From: Diphasiastrum complanatum
Lineage: Eukaryota > Streptophyta > Lycopodiopsida > Lycopodiales > Lycopodiaceae
DNA: 50,000 nt
Direction: 5' to 3'
Assembly: GCA_029204225.1 (NCBI GenBank)
Contig: CM055105.1
Span: 15,618,688-15,668,687 of the forward strand
The notes beneath the pieces were generated by a model, which was given only the letters and a program-made list of their open reading frames with translations, did not search any database and was not told the DNA's origin. The position numbers were made by a program, and so were the translations under genes. Positions 1 through 11,112 of the stretch are shown here, in pieces. The stretch's first letter is position 1. Every line of letters starts with the position of its first letter.

Positions 1-200
1 TTTCTTAAGTTTGTCAATAAATCACTTGTAGCTTTACACAAGTTTTAGGTAAGTGAACTTTATTTACACTTTTTCTGTGCTACTGCTAATGTATCTTTTT
101 GATTCAAAGTTGTTAAGGCCAGTGAATTAAGCCCGTGCCATACGTCCTAGGTCTAGTTTGGCCCTGATGAGGACATCAGTGTTTTGAAATGAGGGGAGGA
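1..200 (+). mobile_element. 3' untranslated tail of a family-A chromovirus
   Basis: This stretch matches, in opposite orientation, the sequence between the chromodomain end and the 3' LTR of the chromovirus at 20753-20960. Shared landmarks are the TTTCTTAAG start, the tract TTGTCAATAAATCACTTG and the GATGAGGACATC motif near 170. It ends in the polypurine tract GAGGGGAGGA (191-200) directly before an LTR. The coding part of this copy lies left of the window. Confidence 0.75.
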
Positions 201-1117
201 TGTTGTAAAGTTGACTCAGGTGCACCTAGCGTGCCCTGCAAGACTCTAAGGGGTGACACTCCCTAAGGTCCCAGAGCAAGTTAGAACGTCAAGGACTGAG
301 CCTCCGACCTGTGGAGAGCCAGTCAAGTAGTCAGAAGTCATGAGCTAGCTCTGGAGCTCGAGTCATGGCCTAGTCAGAAAGCAAGTTAATTCTGCCGCCG
401 GGACGGCTCCCGGGGCCCATGTCCAGGAGCCAGACTGATTCTGCCAGACTTGCCAGGATTAATCAGCAAAATAAAAACTAAGTCCTAAAAAGCCTGCTTT
501 ACCAGAAAGCACTATATTTCAGGACACAGGGGGTGCGCCGAATCACAGCAGAACTATAGGGGGAGTCCGGCAGACAGAAACTTGGGCAGCTCAACCGCGC
601 CAGGAATCCAGTCGCCAGGTCTCAGCTCCCTTTACCAGCACGAGCCAGGCACAATGCCCAGCACGTGTTGGTGGCCCCGAGACCGGTCAGTCTATGTATG
701 AATGTAACCTCTTCCAAATCTAATAAAGTTGATCCTTGGGGATGATTACCACTTTAGTTTTGCTTCCGGGACTGGTCCAAGTGGAAAGACCCTTACTACA
801 ACCTTTTTGCGTCGCCGGCGCCTAAGGGTCCACGTCACCGACGTGTGGCTTGTCGCTATGCCAATTGGTCAGTTTGGCGACCACTATGCCTTGGGTTTCA
901 TCTGTGGCTTGTCTTTGCCTTTGGTTACCTTTTGGGGATGGATTCTGAGTTGGCTTTCGGGTTGGTTGGGATTCCAGTTTTCTTAAGTCTGAATGGTTAA
1001 GCTTGTTACGTTTCTGAGTTTACTTTTATGTAAGTGCGTGATAGATGAATGTTAGACTTAAGCGCGTGTTGGGGAAACCGCTCAAGTCCCAACACCCTTT
1101 GAGGCGCCGACGCAACA
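201..1117 (+). repeat. Family-A chromovirus 3' LTR (917 bp)
   Basis: The LTR begins TGTTGTAAAG right after the polypurine tract and ends CGCAACA, so the ends are a short inverted repeat TGTTG..CAACA. Two other copies in the window (19835-20752 and 39727-40623, both minus) have the same ends. An AATAAA polyadenylation signal lies at 722-727. The LTR interrupts the gene remnant that continues at 1118. The 5' target duplication is outside the window, so the insertion boundary is supported only by comparison with the second copy of the gene at 35592. Small reading frames in the LTR look non-coding. Confidence 0.85.
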
Positions 1118-1995
1118 CATCGGTAATCACATGTCGAAGACTTCCGAAGGCAGTCACCTTGCCATCCTTGATGTCGATTGACATAGCCATGAGAGTGGTG
1201 GTTTCCAATCTTGAGCAAGTGAAAAGGCACTCAAACTCTGTTCTACTTCCACAGCTTGATAAAAGCGCGTGCTTCACTGAGTCGTGACCCTTCACTGCAA
1301 CACTAGACACTGAAACCTGTAATGAACAAGAAAACGGGTTTATGTACTTCGCCTTCAGATGGTTCGGAAGGAGCTTTCAGGCATGCAAGCCTTGCTCCTA
1401 TATAATCGATTACGTGAAATGGGACAAGCGCGACTAAACTAGACTCCGTTTGGAATGATGAAGGATAACTCCGCAAGACTCAAGTTCACGACGTCTAGAA
1501 AACAACATTCAAACGCGTCACCCGAAGAGATTGAGGCTTGAACCTCGCACTCATGAAAAGTAAGTATTTCAAAGCACCTCCACTTACGAACAATTACTAC
1601 TCTAAAGCTTGCACAAGAGTTTCCTGCGATCAAAGCTCTCGTTCTCGTGTACAAGATTAACGCTTTCCTCCGTAGCACCAGATCACCTCCACTCTTCATC
1701 CAATTACAGCACCTGACATACTTGAAAGCATACGATGCTCCTCTTGGACTGGCTCAGTCCCATGAAAACTGAATACAAGCAACTTAGAGAGAAAAGCAAG
1801 GTTGATGAAACAACGTTAATCAAGTTAAGCCACGACGGACAAACCTCAAAGCTTTCCAAGGTTGCATTCGTGAAACCAACCACAAGATGCAACTGCACTG
1901 TGACGCACACAAGGGAAGTACCCGCGATGGAATGGATCGAGCAGTTACTTACGTGCCCAACAAAACTTGATGTGTGTGTGAGACTTGAGTGAGAG
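1118..1995 (-). pseudogene. 5' part of a split gene, possibly aerolysin-like (copy 1)
   Basis: About 830 bp here are duplicated at 35592-36440, which carries the 3' half of the same gene. On the minus strand a TATA box lies at 2017-2022, a pyrimidine-rich leader follows, and a GTAAGT splice donor sits at 1952-1947. A short frame starting MGLSQSKRS ends near a GTATGT donor. A good acceptor (TTCATTACAG, at 1317-1318) opens an exon that reads to 1118, containing SIDIKDGKVTAFGSL. There the family-A LTR cuts the gene. The product is assigned only from the 3' half in copy 2, whose C-terminal part resembles the ETX/MTX2 (aerolysin-like) pore-forming superfamily; such genes have, from memory, been reported in Ceratopteris as bacterial transfers. 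The exon chain is inferred, and the gene is truncated and surely non-functional here. Confidence 0.4.
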
Positions 1996-2016
1996 CTACA
2001 CTCGCCAATGCGTGCC

Positions 2017-2022
2017 TTTATA
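2017..2022 (-). promoter_or_regulatory. TATA box of the truncated gene
   Basis: The minus strand reads CATATAAAGG. About 30 bases downstream begins a leader rich in CT and CA (CTCTCACTCAAGTCTCACAC), the usual look of a plant transcription start. Copy 2 of the gene has lost this region to an LTR insertion at 36441, so this is the only promoter seen for the pair. Start of transcription near 1990 is inferred. Confidence 0.5.
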
Positions 2023-2030
2023 TGCTACTC

Positions 2031-2575
2031 GGGAGTCGTCCTACACGACCCGTTCAGGTCATCATTGCATCACCATTCCAATAAAGCCTTGTTCCTTTCT
2101 CGAACAAAGTGAGCACCTCATAGTGGTCACTCATAGTGAGCACCTCATGGTGCTCACGTGTCACCGTCCTTTCTTGAATAAAGTGAGCACACGTACATCA
2201 TGACAGGTTAAAATCAGCACATGCACATGTACATCACTTCAGTGTTCGTGAAACTTTTTTGGAAGTTTCCCTCAGAAATCCCATATCTTAAGTAGTTTTT
2301 CGGCTACTAAGAGGGGATATGCTTCTACTTGCCAGTTTTTCCCTATAAAATCTCAAGTTTATCACGTACAAAATCCTGCAAAATTTTGTAGTTGTCGATT
2401 TTTGGGAAAAGATGTCGGTTCCATTCCTTAGGAATGTTGGCTTTCCCGAACACTACATCACTTGATGTAAGTGCTTTTAAAATTTTTTAAAACTAACCTT
2501 ATAAAAAAAATGTAGCATCTTTGTAGGCAAAAGCTTAGAATAAAACTTTAAAATACAAAATTATGGCATAAAACT
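2031..2575. other. Non-coding upstream region
   Basis: No coding sequence recognised. GTGAGCACCTCA occurs at 2109-2120 and 2136-2147, with a related GTGAGCAC near 2180. These direct repeats lie 90-160 bp upstream of the TATA box and could be promoter elements of the minus-strand gene; that is inference. The stretch from 2470 to 2575 is AT-rich. Confidence 0.4.
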
Positions 2576-3167
2576 AGGATGGGGCATCTCAACTTCAAGT
2601 CATTGGAGATAATGGCAAGGAATCAAGTTGTGATTTGTCTTCCAAGTTCCTTAACTAGCATCAATCATTTTGTGAGCAATGTGCTTTGTCAAAGTCACAT
2701 AGGTTACTATATAAGAGATCTACATCTAGATCTACTAAGCCTTTTCAAGTTGTGCATTCAGATCTTCATGGTGTTACTACAACTAGCAATGGTGATGCTA
2801 AGATGTATGTAACTTTCATTGATGATTTTAGTAGATTTTGTTGGGTATATCTACTAAAGAGCAAGGTTGAAGTGTATGATGTCTTCGTCAAGTTGAAGAT
2901 TGCAAGAGAGGTCCAATTCTCTACCAAAATCAAGTGCTTGAGGAGTGACAATGGTGGTGAGTATATTTCTACCAAGATTAAAGCTCATTGTGATGAGCAT
3001 AGGATCAAGAGGTAGTACACAAGCCCAAGGACACCTCAACAAAATGGAGTGGCCGAGAGGAACAATAGAACCTTATGTGAAGGAGCTACAACCATGAGGT
3101 TAGGTGAAAATCTTCCTAAACCATTTTGGGGACAAGCTTTGTTGTGTGCAATAGGTGGCCGAATGCT
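2576..3167 (+). pseudogene. Copia 3 integrase fragment
   Basis: The plus strand encodes the start of a Ty1/Copia integrase: a GHLNFKSL pre-integrase segment, then HSDLHG (first catalytic Asp, near 2760), FIDDFSRFCWVYLLKSK, DNGGEY (second Asp, near 2950) and PQQNGVAERNN (catalytic Glu, near 3045). It breaks off after PFWGQALL near 3153. There is a frameshift near 2690 and a stop at 3013-3015. No zinc-finger half, reverse transcriptase or LTRs of this copy were found. The Copia 1 LTR begins right after it at 3168, so this fragment is most likely the older host into which Copia 1 inserted. Confidence 0.85.
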
Positions 3168-4166
3168 TGTTGCGCTTTTATTCTCTTAGCCCGGATAGGA
3201 GCCGATCTCCTGTAGCTATAGCTACTGCTCCAAACTACAATCAATCATCTTCCGAGTGACTGACTGACACTGCAGATCTGATATAAATTTATGAACAGTA
3301 GATAATGTTTAATAACAGCGAAAATATATCTATTGTAAGCAAGCATTAAAATCATTCACAGATTGCACACAATAGGTTGAATGTTGCAACTCTTTTTTTT
3401 TCAAAATTAAGTTTACAACAACAAATTTAGCACTGTCTATTTTTCAGATCAACACGTCGGCGCAAGAGAGGTAACTCTCTCATGAGGAACTAGCTATTGC
3501 TAATTCTATGTCTCTTTGCACGTCACTATTGTGCTATTGCATTCTACTGAACGCATACATTGTCTCTCACGATGATCCTGTATATAGGAACTGAGATACA
3601 TGATTAATCTAATCTGCATTAATCAAAAGAACGCATTCAGCTAATTCTAACTGATTCTGGTTGCATGTCGCTTTCCTCCGTGCCTTGGCTGTGTTCAACT
3701 GCTTATACTGTGTGTTTATGCCTCGGTTCCATTTTGCGAAAAATGCGAATGAATTGTCGCAAAAATGTGAAAATGTCGAAGGTGTTTGAAAAATTCTAAG
3801 TCATTTAGGACTTGCCTGACAATTGGTTCTGCAAGAGGTCTGTCTTCGACACTTTTTCGGTCACTTCGATGTTGATGACTCGATGTCGATGACTTCAACT
3901 CTGGGTACTTCGACTCCGAGGAATGCTAGGGAGTGGTTGCATGAGTTCACCATCTCCAACATGTTGCATTTTTCAAAAAATGCGAAAAATGCGAAGGTAG
4001 GCGAAAAATATATTCTACGTCATTTTTGAACTAAGTGTCGATTTTTCTAAAAAAATGCAACAAATGCGAATTGTGCGAAACCTAGTTCAAAAATGCAGCA
4101 GTCCGAAAATTGTAAGGAAAACAAAAATACTAAAGCTTTGACATGTAGAAACCTAAAGTTTCTTCA
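3168..4166 (-). repeat. Copia 1 3' LTR (tentative ends)
   Basis: Read on the minus strand, a purine tract AAAAGGGAG (about 4168-4176) follows the Copia 1 RNase H end. The LTR would begin TGAAGAAAC at 4166 and end AGCGCAACA at 3168, where Copia 3 integrase resumes. An AATAAA lies close to the inferred 3' end. The segment repeats CGAAAAATGCGAA-like motifs. No second copy of this LTR is in the window, because the 5' end of Copia 1 was lost, so the ends rest on TG..CA and context only. Confidence 0.45.
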
Positions 4167-6842
4167 ACTCCCTTTTAAAGTGGATATTTTTCTGATTCCC
4201 AAGTTTGCCCTTTGCCTTTCAAACATTGCCTTGTCTAAAGGCTTTGTGAAGATGTCAGTTACCATCTGCTTTGTTGAATTGAACATGGTCTTCAGCTCAT
4301 TTCTTTCAACCAAATCCTGATTATGTGATACTTGATGACAATGTGTTTCATTCTAGAATGAAACATCCGGGTCCTACGTTAGATGAACAGAAGAGGCGTT
4401 ATTCATGTACAACATCAGCAGCTCATTGGTGCTCTCTCCCAGTCCTTCTAGAAACTGTTTGAGCCATGTTAGCTCATTAGTCATCTTGGCTGCAGCAACA
4501 TACTCTGCCTCACAAGAAGATTGGGTAGTTATTGTCTACTTCTTGCTGACCCTAATAACAGCTACATCTGCTGCGATGGTATAGCCTCCTAAAATGCTCT
4601 TAGAGTCGTCTTTCATAGATTACCAGCTAGCATCACTTTAGGTCATCACTAGAAATCCTGCATCATGAGGAAAAACAAGACCATAGTCACTTGTCTACTG
4701 TTGCAAGTACTACAAGATCCTCTTGACAATTCTCCAGTGTGTAGGTCCTAGATTAATATTGAATTGGCTCAATATGAACACTGCGTAACCAATGTTTGGT
4801 TGCGTATTGTCTGCCAAGTACATCAATGAACCAATAAGCCTTTTGTAAGGCTTATGCAACATTGCTTCCCGCTCTGCATTGTCTCTGGGACAGTCTTCAT
4901 TCGTCAGTACTGTGCCATATACCATCGGAGTGTTCACTCCCTTGCAATCTGTTATCTAAAAATCATCAATGATTTTGTAAATGTATCTTGATTGGTGTAG
5001 ATACAATCTTCCATCCTCAAAATCTCTATCAATCTGCAAGCCCATGTAGCATTTTGCTTCACCTAGGTCTGATATTTCAAAGTGTCTTGAAATATCTTCA
5101 TTCACATGTGCAATCAGTGTGTCGCTCTTTGAAAAATCGGTGTGTCATTAACGTAGACACCAATAATAATAATTTTACCATCTATGAATATTACATAGAT
5201 GTTGTAGTTAGCCATTAGAGGTTGGAAGCCTAAGGATTTGAGTGCATGATCCTTCTTCTTGTACCACTGCCTAGTAGGTTGTTTTAGTCGATAGATGCTC
5301 TTGTGCATCCTGCAAGCATAATCAACAAACGACTTACAAGTAGAACATGGTGGCCAGTCGATCCAAATGTTCAGGCTCTGCTCCCTTTGTCGGTGTGGGC
5401 AGGTCGTAATACTGCTTGTTGAGAATCTCGTAGCCGACTGGATCATCGCCAACCATCGTTCTTGCTTCGTCAAACTTGATGCGTATGTTTCTCACAGTCT
5501 TTACTTATTGGGTATGAGGTATGCAAATTTTATAATATGAAGAATTTACATTGTATCATACAAAGAAATCTTGCTGCACCTTTTCATCCAGCTTCTTTCT
5601 CTTCTTGTCTGGAATGTGTGCATATGCTACACATCTGAAGATACATATGTGGCTTGTTTCCCCACCACACCTCATGTGGGGTAGTGTGAGGAACGTCTGA
5701 TTTGCCTCTCCTGTTCTGGCTATAGCTATTGCTTCAACCGATAGTGATCTTGATGCCTTTGAGTAGGCCATCATGCATCTTGCTACATCCATGAGAGTCA
5801 TGTTCTTCCTCTCTACAACACCATTGTGTCGTGGTGTGTGTGCTGCAGTCTTCCTGTGTAGGATTCATTGCTACAGAAATCAGCAAATTAGTTCGAGATA
5901 TATTTTCCACCTTTGTCAGTTTATATCTGTTTGACTTTCTTCTCGGTCCACTTCTCTACCCAGTTTACAAACTCCGTAAACTTATAAAGTGCCTCCGACT
6001 TGTTGTGGATGAAGTAGACAACATCAAAATTACTGAAATCATCAATAAAGGTGATGTAGTATCTTGAGCCTCCTACAGAAATCACGTCAAGAGGTCCGTA
6101 GATGTCCGAATGTATCAACTCCAAGAATTCTATCATCCTGAAGGAGTCCTTTATAAAGGGTGTATGGGACATCTTGACTTTATGGCATGCATCATAGGAT
6201 GTCTTACTGGTTGCATCTTTGATGCTAACACCTGTGAATACACCATGTTGGCTGGCTTTGTACAGCCCCAACATGTCCATATGGCATAGTCTCCTATGCC
6301 ATAGAATGTCCATGGTCTCATGGATCTGATGAGCTTGTTTTGTGGAAAGGCGTACCTTCAGATGATACAGGTTGCCTTTGCATTTGCCTTGCATAGTAGT
6401 GCTGGCATCCACTACGTTGCATGACTCGTCCGTGAATGTCACACGCTTGTCTACATCTACTATCTTTGCAACAGATAGTAGATCCTTCTATAGCATAGGC
6501 ACGTACAGGACATCATCTAGTCTCATGTCTCTGTCGTTGGTGTTCATCGATAGCACTCCGATTCTGCTCACTTCATGTTTCACTCCATCTCCTAGAATGA
6601 TGTATCTGGAGGAATTTGTCTGCCGAAAGTCATCTATCATTTGTCTTGTTGTCACAAAATGTGATGTAGCACCTAAGTCAATAACAACGTAACATCGGCT
6701 TGAGATGTAGCACAAACATTTGTACACAGATAGGCAAATGGATTGTTGTGTGCTCTCTACTCAACCATCTTCGAAGACTCTCGCGCCTCCACGTATGATG
6801 AGCTATTAGAGCTCTCCTTCCTACCTTGTGTGTTCTTGTTCC
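4167..6842 (-). pseudogene. Copia 1 Gag end, protease, integrase, RT and RNase H
   Basis: Reading from 6842 downwards the minus strand gives the end of Gag (RNKNTQGRKESSNSSSY), the protease (VIDLGATSHF, where the usual Ser after Asp is Leu), pre-integrase (LWHRRLCHMDMLGLY), integrase (HSDIYGP; HNGVVERKNMTLMDVARCMM near 5800; CVAYAHIPDKKRKKLDEK), reverse transcriptase (MHKSIYRLKQPTRQWYKK; the catalytic YVDD appears as YVND near 5145; KPYKRLIGSLMYLAD near 4850), and RNase H (KHIVIKYH near 4335; MVTDIFTKPLDKAMF near 4260). Several frameshifts and stops break the frame, so it is dead. The Gag half of the same element lies in the opposite orientation at 8376-8907. This is a standard plant Copia order. 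Confidence 0.9.
6838..6842 (-). other. Target-site duplication GGAAC of Copia 2 (inverted half)
   Basis: The minus strand reads CCCAACA then GGAAC at the end of the Copia 2 LTR. The partner GGAAC at 8903-8907 precedes the other Copia 2 end on the plus strand. Joining Gag across one GGAAC keeps the Copia 1 frame open, which confirms the duplication. Confidence 0.8.
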
Positions 6843-7963
6843 TGTTGGGAAAAAGAGGGTGTGTCGTGTGTGAGAAACGAAAATAGCTCAAAAAGAAAAA
6901 GACCACGAAAAAGAAGCGAAACAAGAAACGAACTCGAACAAAAAGTGTTCGTGCGCAGCAGAATGAGCTATATGACTCTTTTCCTAAGCATGACTACGCC
7001 TATCAGAAACGAACAGAACATTAGTGATAGAAATCACGGTCGTTTTGATTACATAGCCAAATGTTAATAAAACACCAGAAGAGTAATTTGTCGTGAATAG
7101 CTAGACAAATAATCAGTCGCGAATGATTCGCAAAAGACAAGACTAAATATTAGTCATCAACAACTAGACTAATATTAACTCGCTAAAAAAATAGATTATC
7201 AGATTGAGCAACTAGAAGTCAGACAGAATGAAAAGTAAGCATAACAATATTGACGCAAATCTGAACGCAGAACAAAAGAGCTGTTATCAAATTAAGTATA
7301 ACAAAATATACATGTCAATAATGCGGTAGAGCACAAGATAAGGACAAAACCACGTGCTCTACAATGCTAATTCAATGTGTAAGAGGAATGAACCTGTTTA
7401 TGACAAATAAAGAATCAATGCACAAGGCATCTACTTCGTCTATCTCTGACAAGCTTCTGATGCTAGATTTACACACCCTTGATCTTCAATCTCTTAATCA
7501 ATCTGAATTCGCAAATGGTATTCAGTATATATACATAATGTTACAGGTGTGCAGATGAAGAAAGTACAAAGTGGATGTGCTGTCTGTAGAAGATCGTGGG
7601 TGGTTGCAGTCGTTGTTAAGTCTGTTAGTGCAATTGCATGGGGTGAGCATGAAAAGGGTGCGACGTCAGCCTTTGCTGAAGTGAATGTCGGTGAAGATAC
7701 GAATAATGCGTCACTCTGACAAATTGCCTTAGGATTTTATTTACACGGTGCCTTTGCTTCCTAGGATACCTTAGGCATTTTGTAAGGCAATGTCGTCTTT
7801 TTTGTCTGTCACAAAACACAGTGTTGCAATTCTTTTGTCTTTTCTTTGCTTGTGAGAATTTACATGTAAATATGCAGACTGTGTGACAACGTGAGTAAAA
7901 ATACAGCATGAATAGAGGCAGATTAAAATGGGATTTAAGAGAGTAGAGGAGATAAATCCAACA
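6843..7963 (-). repeat. Copia 2 3' LTR (1,121 bp)
   Basis: Minus strand: starts TGTTGGATTTATC at 7963 directly after a purine tract, and ends TTTTTCCCAACA at 6843, giving inverted ends TGTTGG..CCAACA. It follows a Copia RNase H tail and is bounded by GGAAC. The other end of Copia 2, at 8908 on the plus strand, starts with the same TGTTGGATTTAT. Internal reading frames show no recognisable protein. Confidence 0.85.
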
Positions 7964-8375
7964 CCCCCCCTTAATTTGGATCCGTGAATGCCTTGATCTT
8001 CAGACTAAGCAATGCACAAAATTTGTTGTGTGCATTAACACTGAATGCTTTCATGAATATGTCTGCAACCATGTCTTGTGTTCTGCAGTACGTTAAGCTT
8101 ACCTCTTTGTTGAGAACCTTGCCCCTGATGTAGTGATATCTGATTTCAATGTGCTTACTCCTAGAATGAAATCTAGGGTTGGCCGATAAGGCAATAGCAC
8201 TCTGATTATTACATAATAGGGCTGTACTAATACAAATTAATGTCTGACAGTAAATTTATCAACCAAAACGCTTTCTTAATAGATTGAGAAGCAGCAATGT
8301 ATTTTGCTTCTGTAAAAGAAAGTGTGATAGAGGTTTGCTTACGACTGTTCCATGAGATTTGGCTTACCTATCTAA
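7964..8375 (-). pseudogene. Copia 2 RNase H end and polypurine tract
   Basis: From about 8370 down, the minus strand reads SITLSFTEAKYIAASQSIKK, then (after a frameshift) NQSAIALSANPRFHSRSKHI and MVADIFMKAFSVNAHNKFCA, the usual C-terminal part of Copia RNase H. The stop is followed at once by the purine tract AATTAAGGGGGGG (7964-7976) and the LTR. The upstream part of Pol is missing: at about 8375 the sequence switches to Copia 1 Gag in the opposite orientation, which I read as an inversion breakpoint. Confidence 0.85.
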
Positions 8376-8907
8376 GATGGGATGACAATATCTCACAAGC
8401 TTCATCTGAAAGATGAAGAACATGTTCCTATCTTTACACAACAATGGAACAGAAGACGTAGTCTCACAAAAGAAGCAGCTCACATATCTGCCATGCTCCC
8501 TACCAAGGTCATTCCAGATGACCCGGACTCTACTTGTGAAAGATCCTAAAATGAATTTTGACAAAGTTGTCATTAACATCAAAGAAGAGGTGGAGGCTTG
8601 AGAGCACTATGACGACAAGAACGAGTCAGATCATGCTCTCTATAGCAACAGAGATCAGTCGAAGAAGAAGCCTCAACCGAGAGTCAACCCAAAGAGGAGA
8701 TCAGAACCAACAAAACGAGGGAGATCAAGAAGGAAGATGGAAAGGTAGGGGCAAGAGCAAGGAGTAAGGTAGTAAGAGAAGACCTGCGTCAGATGCAGAT
8801 GTGACAGCTACACTGTTGATAAACGTTGGCTGAATCCAAAGATCGAGTGTGTACACTGTCGCAAGAAGGGTCATGCTGCCATGGATTGTTATCAGAATCC
8901 AAGGAAC
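8376..8907 (+). pseudogene. Copia 1 Gag, C-terminal half with zinc knuckle
   Basis: Plus-strand remains of a UBN2-type Gag (KMNFDKVVINIKEEV near 8560), a basic stretch (SKKKPQPRVNPKRRSEPTKR near 8670) and the CCHC knuckle CVHCRKKGHAAMDC (Cys-x2-Cys-x4-His-x4-Cys, about 8850-8890). Stops and frameshifts are present. The last codons QNPRN end in GGAAC, where Copia 2 is inserted; the continuation of this Gag frame is on the minus strand at 6842. The N-terminal half of this Gag was not found. Confidence 0.8.
8903..8907 (+). other. Target-site duplication GGAAC of Copia 2 (second half)
   Basis: GGAAC directly precedes TGTTGGATTTAT at 8908. Its partner is the reverse complement at 6838-6842. The opposite orientation of the pair marks the inversion. 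Confidence 0.8.
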
Positions 8908-9216
8908 TGTTGGATTTATATCTTCAGTACTAGATTTTCAACCTAAGTCACTCATAGTTTTTCCTATCACTTTGACTAGTCCTCTACATGGATTCCCAAG
9001 GGAAAGTCAGTCCTATCATGGACAAGCTTGATGGAGCCAATTATGAAAACTGTACTAATGGCTAAAGAATTGTATGACGTTGTTATAGGTGCAGAAGAGA
9101 AACCCGAAGCAGACGACGCATCAATCGCCAGATGGAAGCTGAAGGATGGAAAGGCTTTCACGTTGATCATCCTCAACATTATAGATACTCAGATCGGCCA
9201 CGTATCCGAGGCTTAG
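8908..9216 (+). pseudogene. Copia 2 5' end: LTR stub and Gag N-terminus
   Basis: The stretch starts with the Copia 2 LTR terminus TGTTGGATTTAT but only about 80 bp separate it from a Gag start, so nearly the whole 5' LTR and primer site are deleted. Gag begins MDSQGKVSPIMDKLDGANYE (Met at about 8989), the usual DUF4219-like opening, and continues after a frameshift as EEKPEADDASIARWKLKDGK. It stops matching near 9212, where the unrelated minus-strand pseudogene begins. Confidence 0.75.
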
Positions 9217-10286
9217 ACAAATGTAGTTTCATTTTTCATTGGTTCCTCCATGTTGTGTATTTCAATGAAATGTTGCTCGTGCTTGCCAATGTGACTTCTC
9301 CATCCCTTGTGATGACCATACACTCAAGCTTCCATATGTATTTGCAAAAAATGTTGTATGATCTCTTAGTATGTGCTGCATATGTCAAAATCATAATGTT
9401 AGTCTTATGTTTGGATCTAAATATATATGAAAATTTGAAAGCATTTTGAAAAAAATTTATACTAACCATGTAATGAGTGATGTGATCTTCTCCCCATGCT
9501 TTTGATATTGCATCAACAAACTCGACACAAGTCCTTTGGACAACTTTCTTATCAATATTAGAGTATTTTTCTTTTCTTAAAATAGCAATCATACTATTAA
9601 GCTTTTTTCCATACATCAACTTTTAGTACTCTGGTTTTGCCGTCTTTCTCAAAGTCCTGAGTGGCAGCAATAATATCTGTCCAGACTGAGTGTTGAATAT
9701 TAGAAGCCTTTCCAGTATGATTTGATAGAAAACGACATGCTTTTGCTCCTCCTATGCTTGGCTTAGTTGGCATGTTCCCATTCTTTCTTGAAAGCTTTTC
9801 ATCTTTTTGAATTTTGACATGTCCTTTATGGAGTCATGCTTTTGATAAAACATCTTCTAATTGAGAGATAGCTTCCTTTGCTAATGATGCTGGCTTAGTA
9901 TTCCAAGCAAAAACTATATGAAGATTAATGATCTTTTCTATTAATCTAACTTCTGCATGAAGAGTGCAAACATGCACATTTTTTAAAGGGATAGGCAACA
10001 TAGGCTTCCAGTTTGGATCTGCATATTCTCTAGTAATTCTTGTACTCCTAGTTACATCTTTTGCCATTTTCATGCACTACAAACAAGGGTGTTTTGATGT
10101 AGCACCGTGAGAGACATTATACATACATTTCAATGTTTTCAAATCACTTGCTAAGTGTCATTCAACATTGAAGTCTCCAACTCCTGGAACATTGAGAAGT
10201 CCTCCATCCATATGGTCCTTGATGATCCTAGGATAAGATGTCCTTGAGAATATCCATGATAATATATCATGATTCTCTTTCAGCAC

Positions 10287-10365
10287 CTGTCCAAAGAATT
10301 AATCAGACTTTTTACAATGTATTAATACTATCAAATGAATGTAATGTAATAATGAGGCTAGTTAC
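10287..10365 (-). other. Intron in the unrecognised pseudogene
   Basis: Minus strand: TTTCAG then GTAACTAGCC at the donor, and TTCTTTGGACAG at the acceptor. Splicing joins WLAAFQ to VLKENHDILSWIF in frame. This shows the region was once an intron-bearing eukaryotic gene and not a processed copy. Confidence 0.65.
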
Positions 10366-11018
10366 CTGAAATGCTGCCAACCACCATATATCATTTTCTG
10401 ACTGGACACTGAATTTAAAATCTTCTTGGTTCTCTGTTTGTGATAGAGCACCATTCATGAGAGTTATACTAACCCTTTCCATCTTCTGCCCTTTCACAAT
10501 TTATGACTCATCTAATTTAAGTACTATGATTATTTTGCCATTCACCTTTATATCATAGAATGTGACGATGTATCTCAGCAAGTAATTTAGATCAACAAAT
10601 AAATTGTTTGATGAATTATAGAATATCGATCTTCCATCAGTTTCATACACCTCCTCAATATGAAATGGAGTTGCAGTAATCTTATGCATACCTATGTATA
10701 ATGTATCCCTCTCTTTCTTCAAGTGATATGTCCTAGGGATTGGGAACTTTTCTAATTTGAACTTGCTTAAAAGCTTCTCTAATTAGTTTAAATATTGTTG
10801 CATATGCTTCCCTACTTATACCTACAAAATCACAAGCACCCTGAACTATAGTCCTATCTAAAATATTTTGAATGTCCACCATCAAAGACTCTGCTATTTT
10901 ACACTTTACATTTTTGTTCATCATGATACGCTCAGTGGATTTGCAAGTCAATATTGTGTCCAATGACATTCCTAGTGAAGCATTGTCTTTACTATTCTGA
11001 GGAGCTAATAATGCAGAT

Positions 11019-11112
11019 CTGCAAAAAAAACAAATAGTTAACAAAATATCACCACAGCTGAAATTAAATCCAAATGTCATTGAAAAACTTACAAAATTCA
11101 GAATATGCTTAC
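11019..11112 (-). other. Intron in the unrecognised pseudogene
   Basis: Minus strand: GCATTCAA then GTAAGCATATTC at the donor, and a T-rich tract ending TTTTTTTTGCAG at the acceptor. Joining restores the frame from RNRRIRAF through K to SALLAPQNS. Confidence 0.65.

Noticed and set aside
729-986. 85-codon frame in the family-A LTR, also at 19975 and 39844
   Set aside because: It recurs only because the LTR is repeated, lies after the polyadenylation signal, and matches no family.
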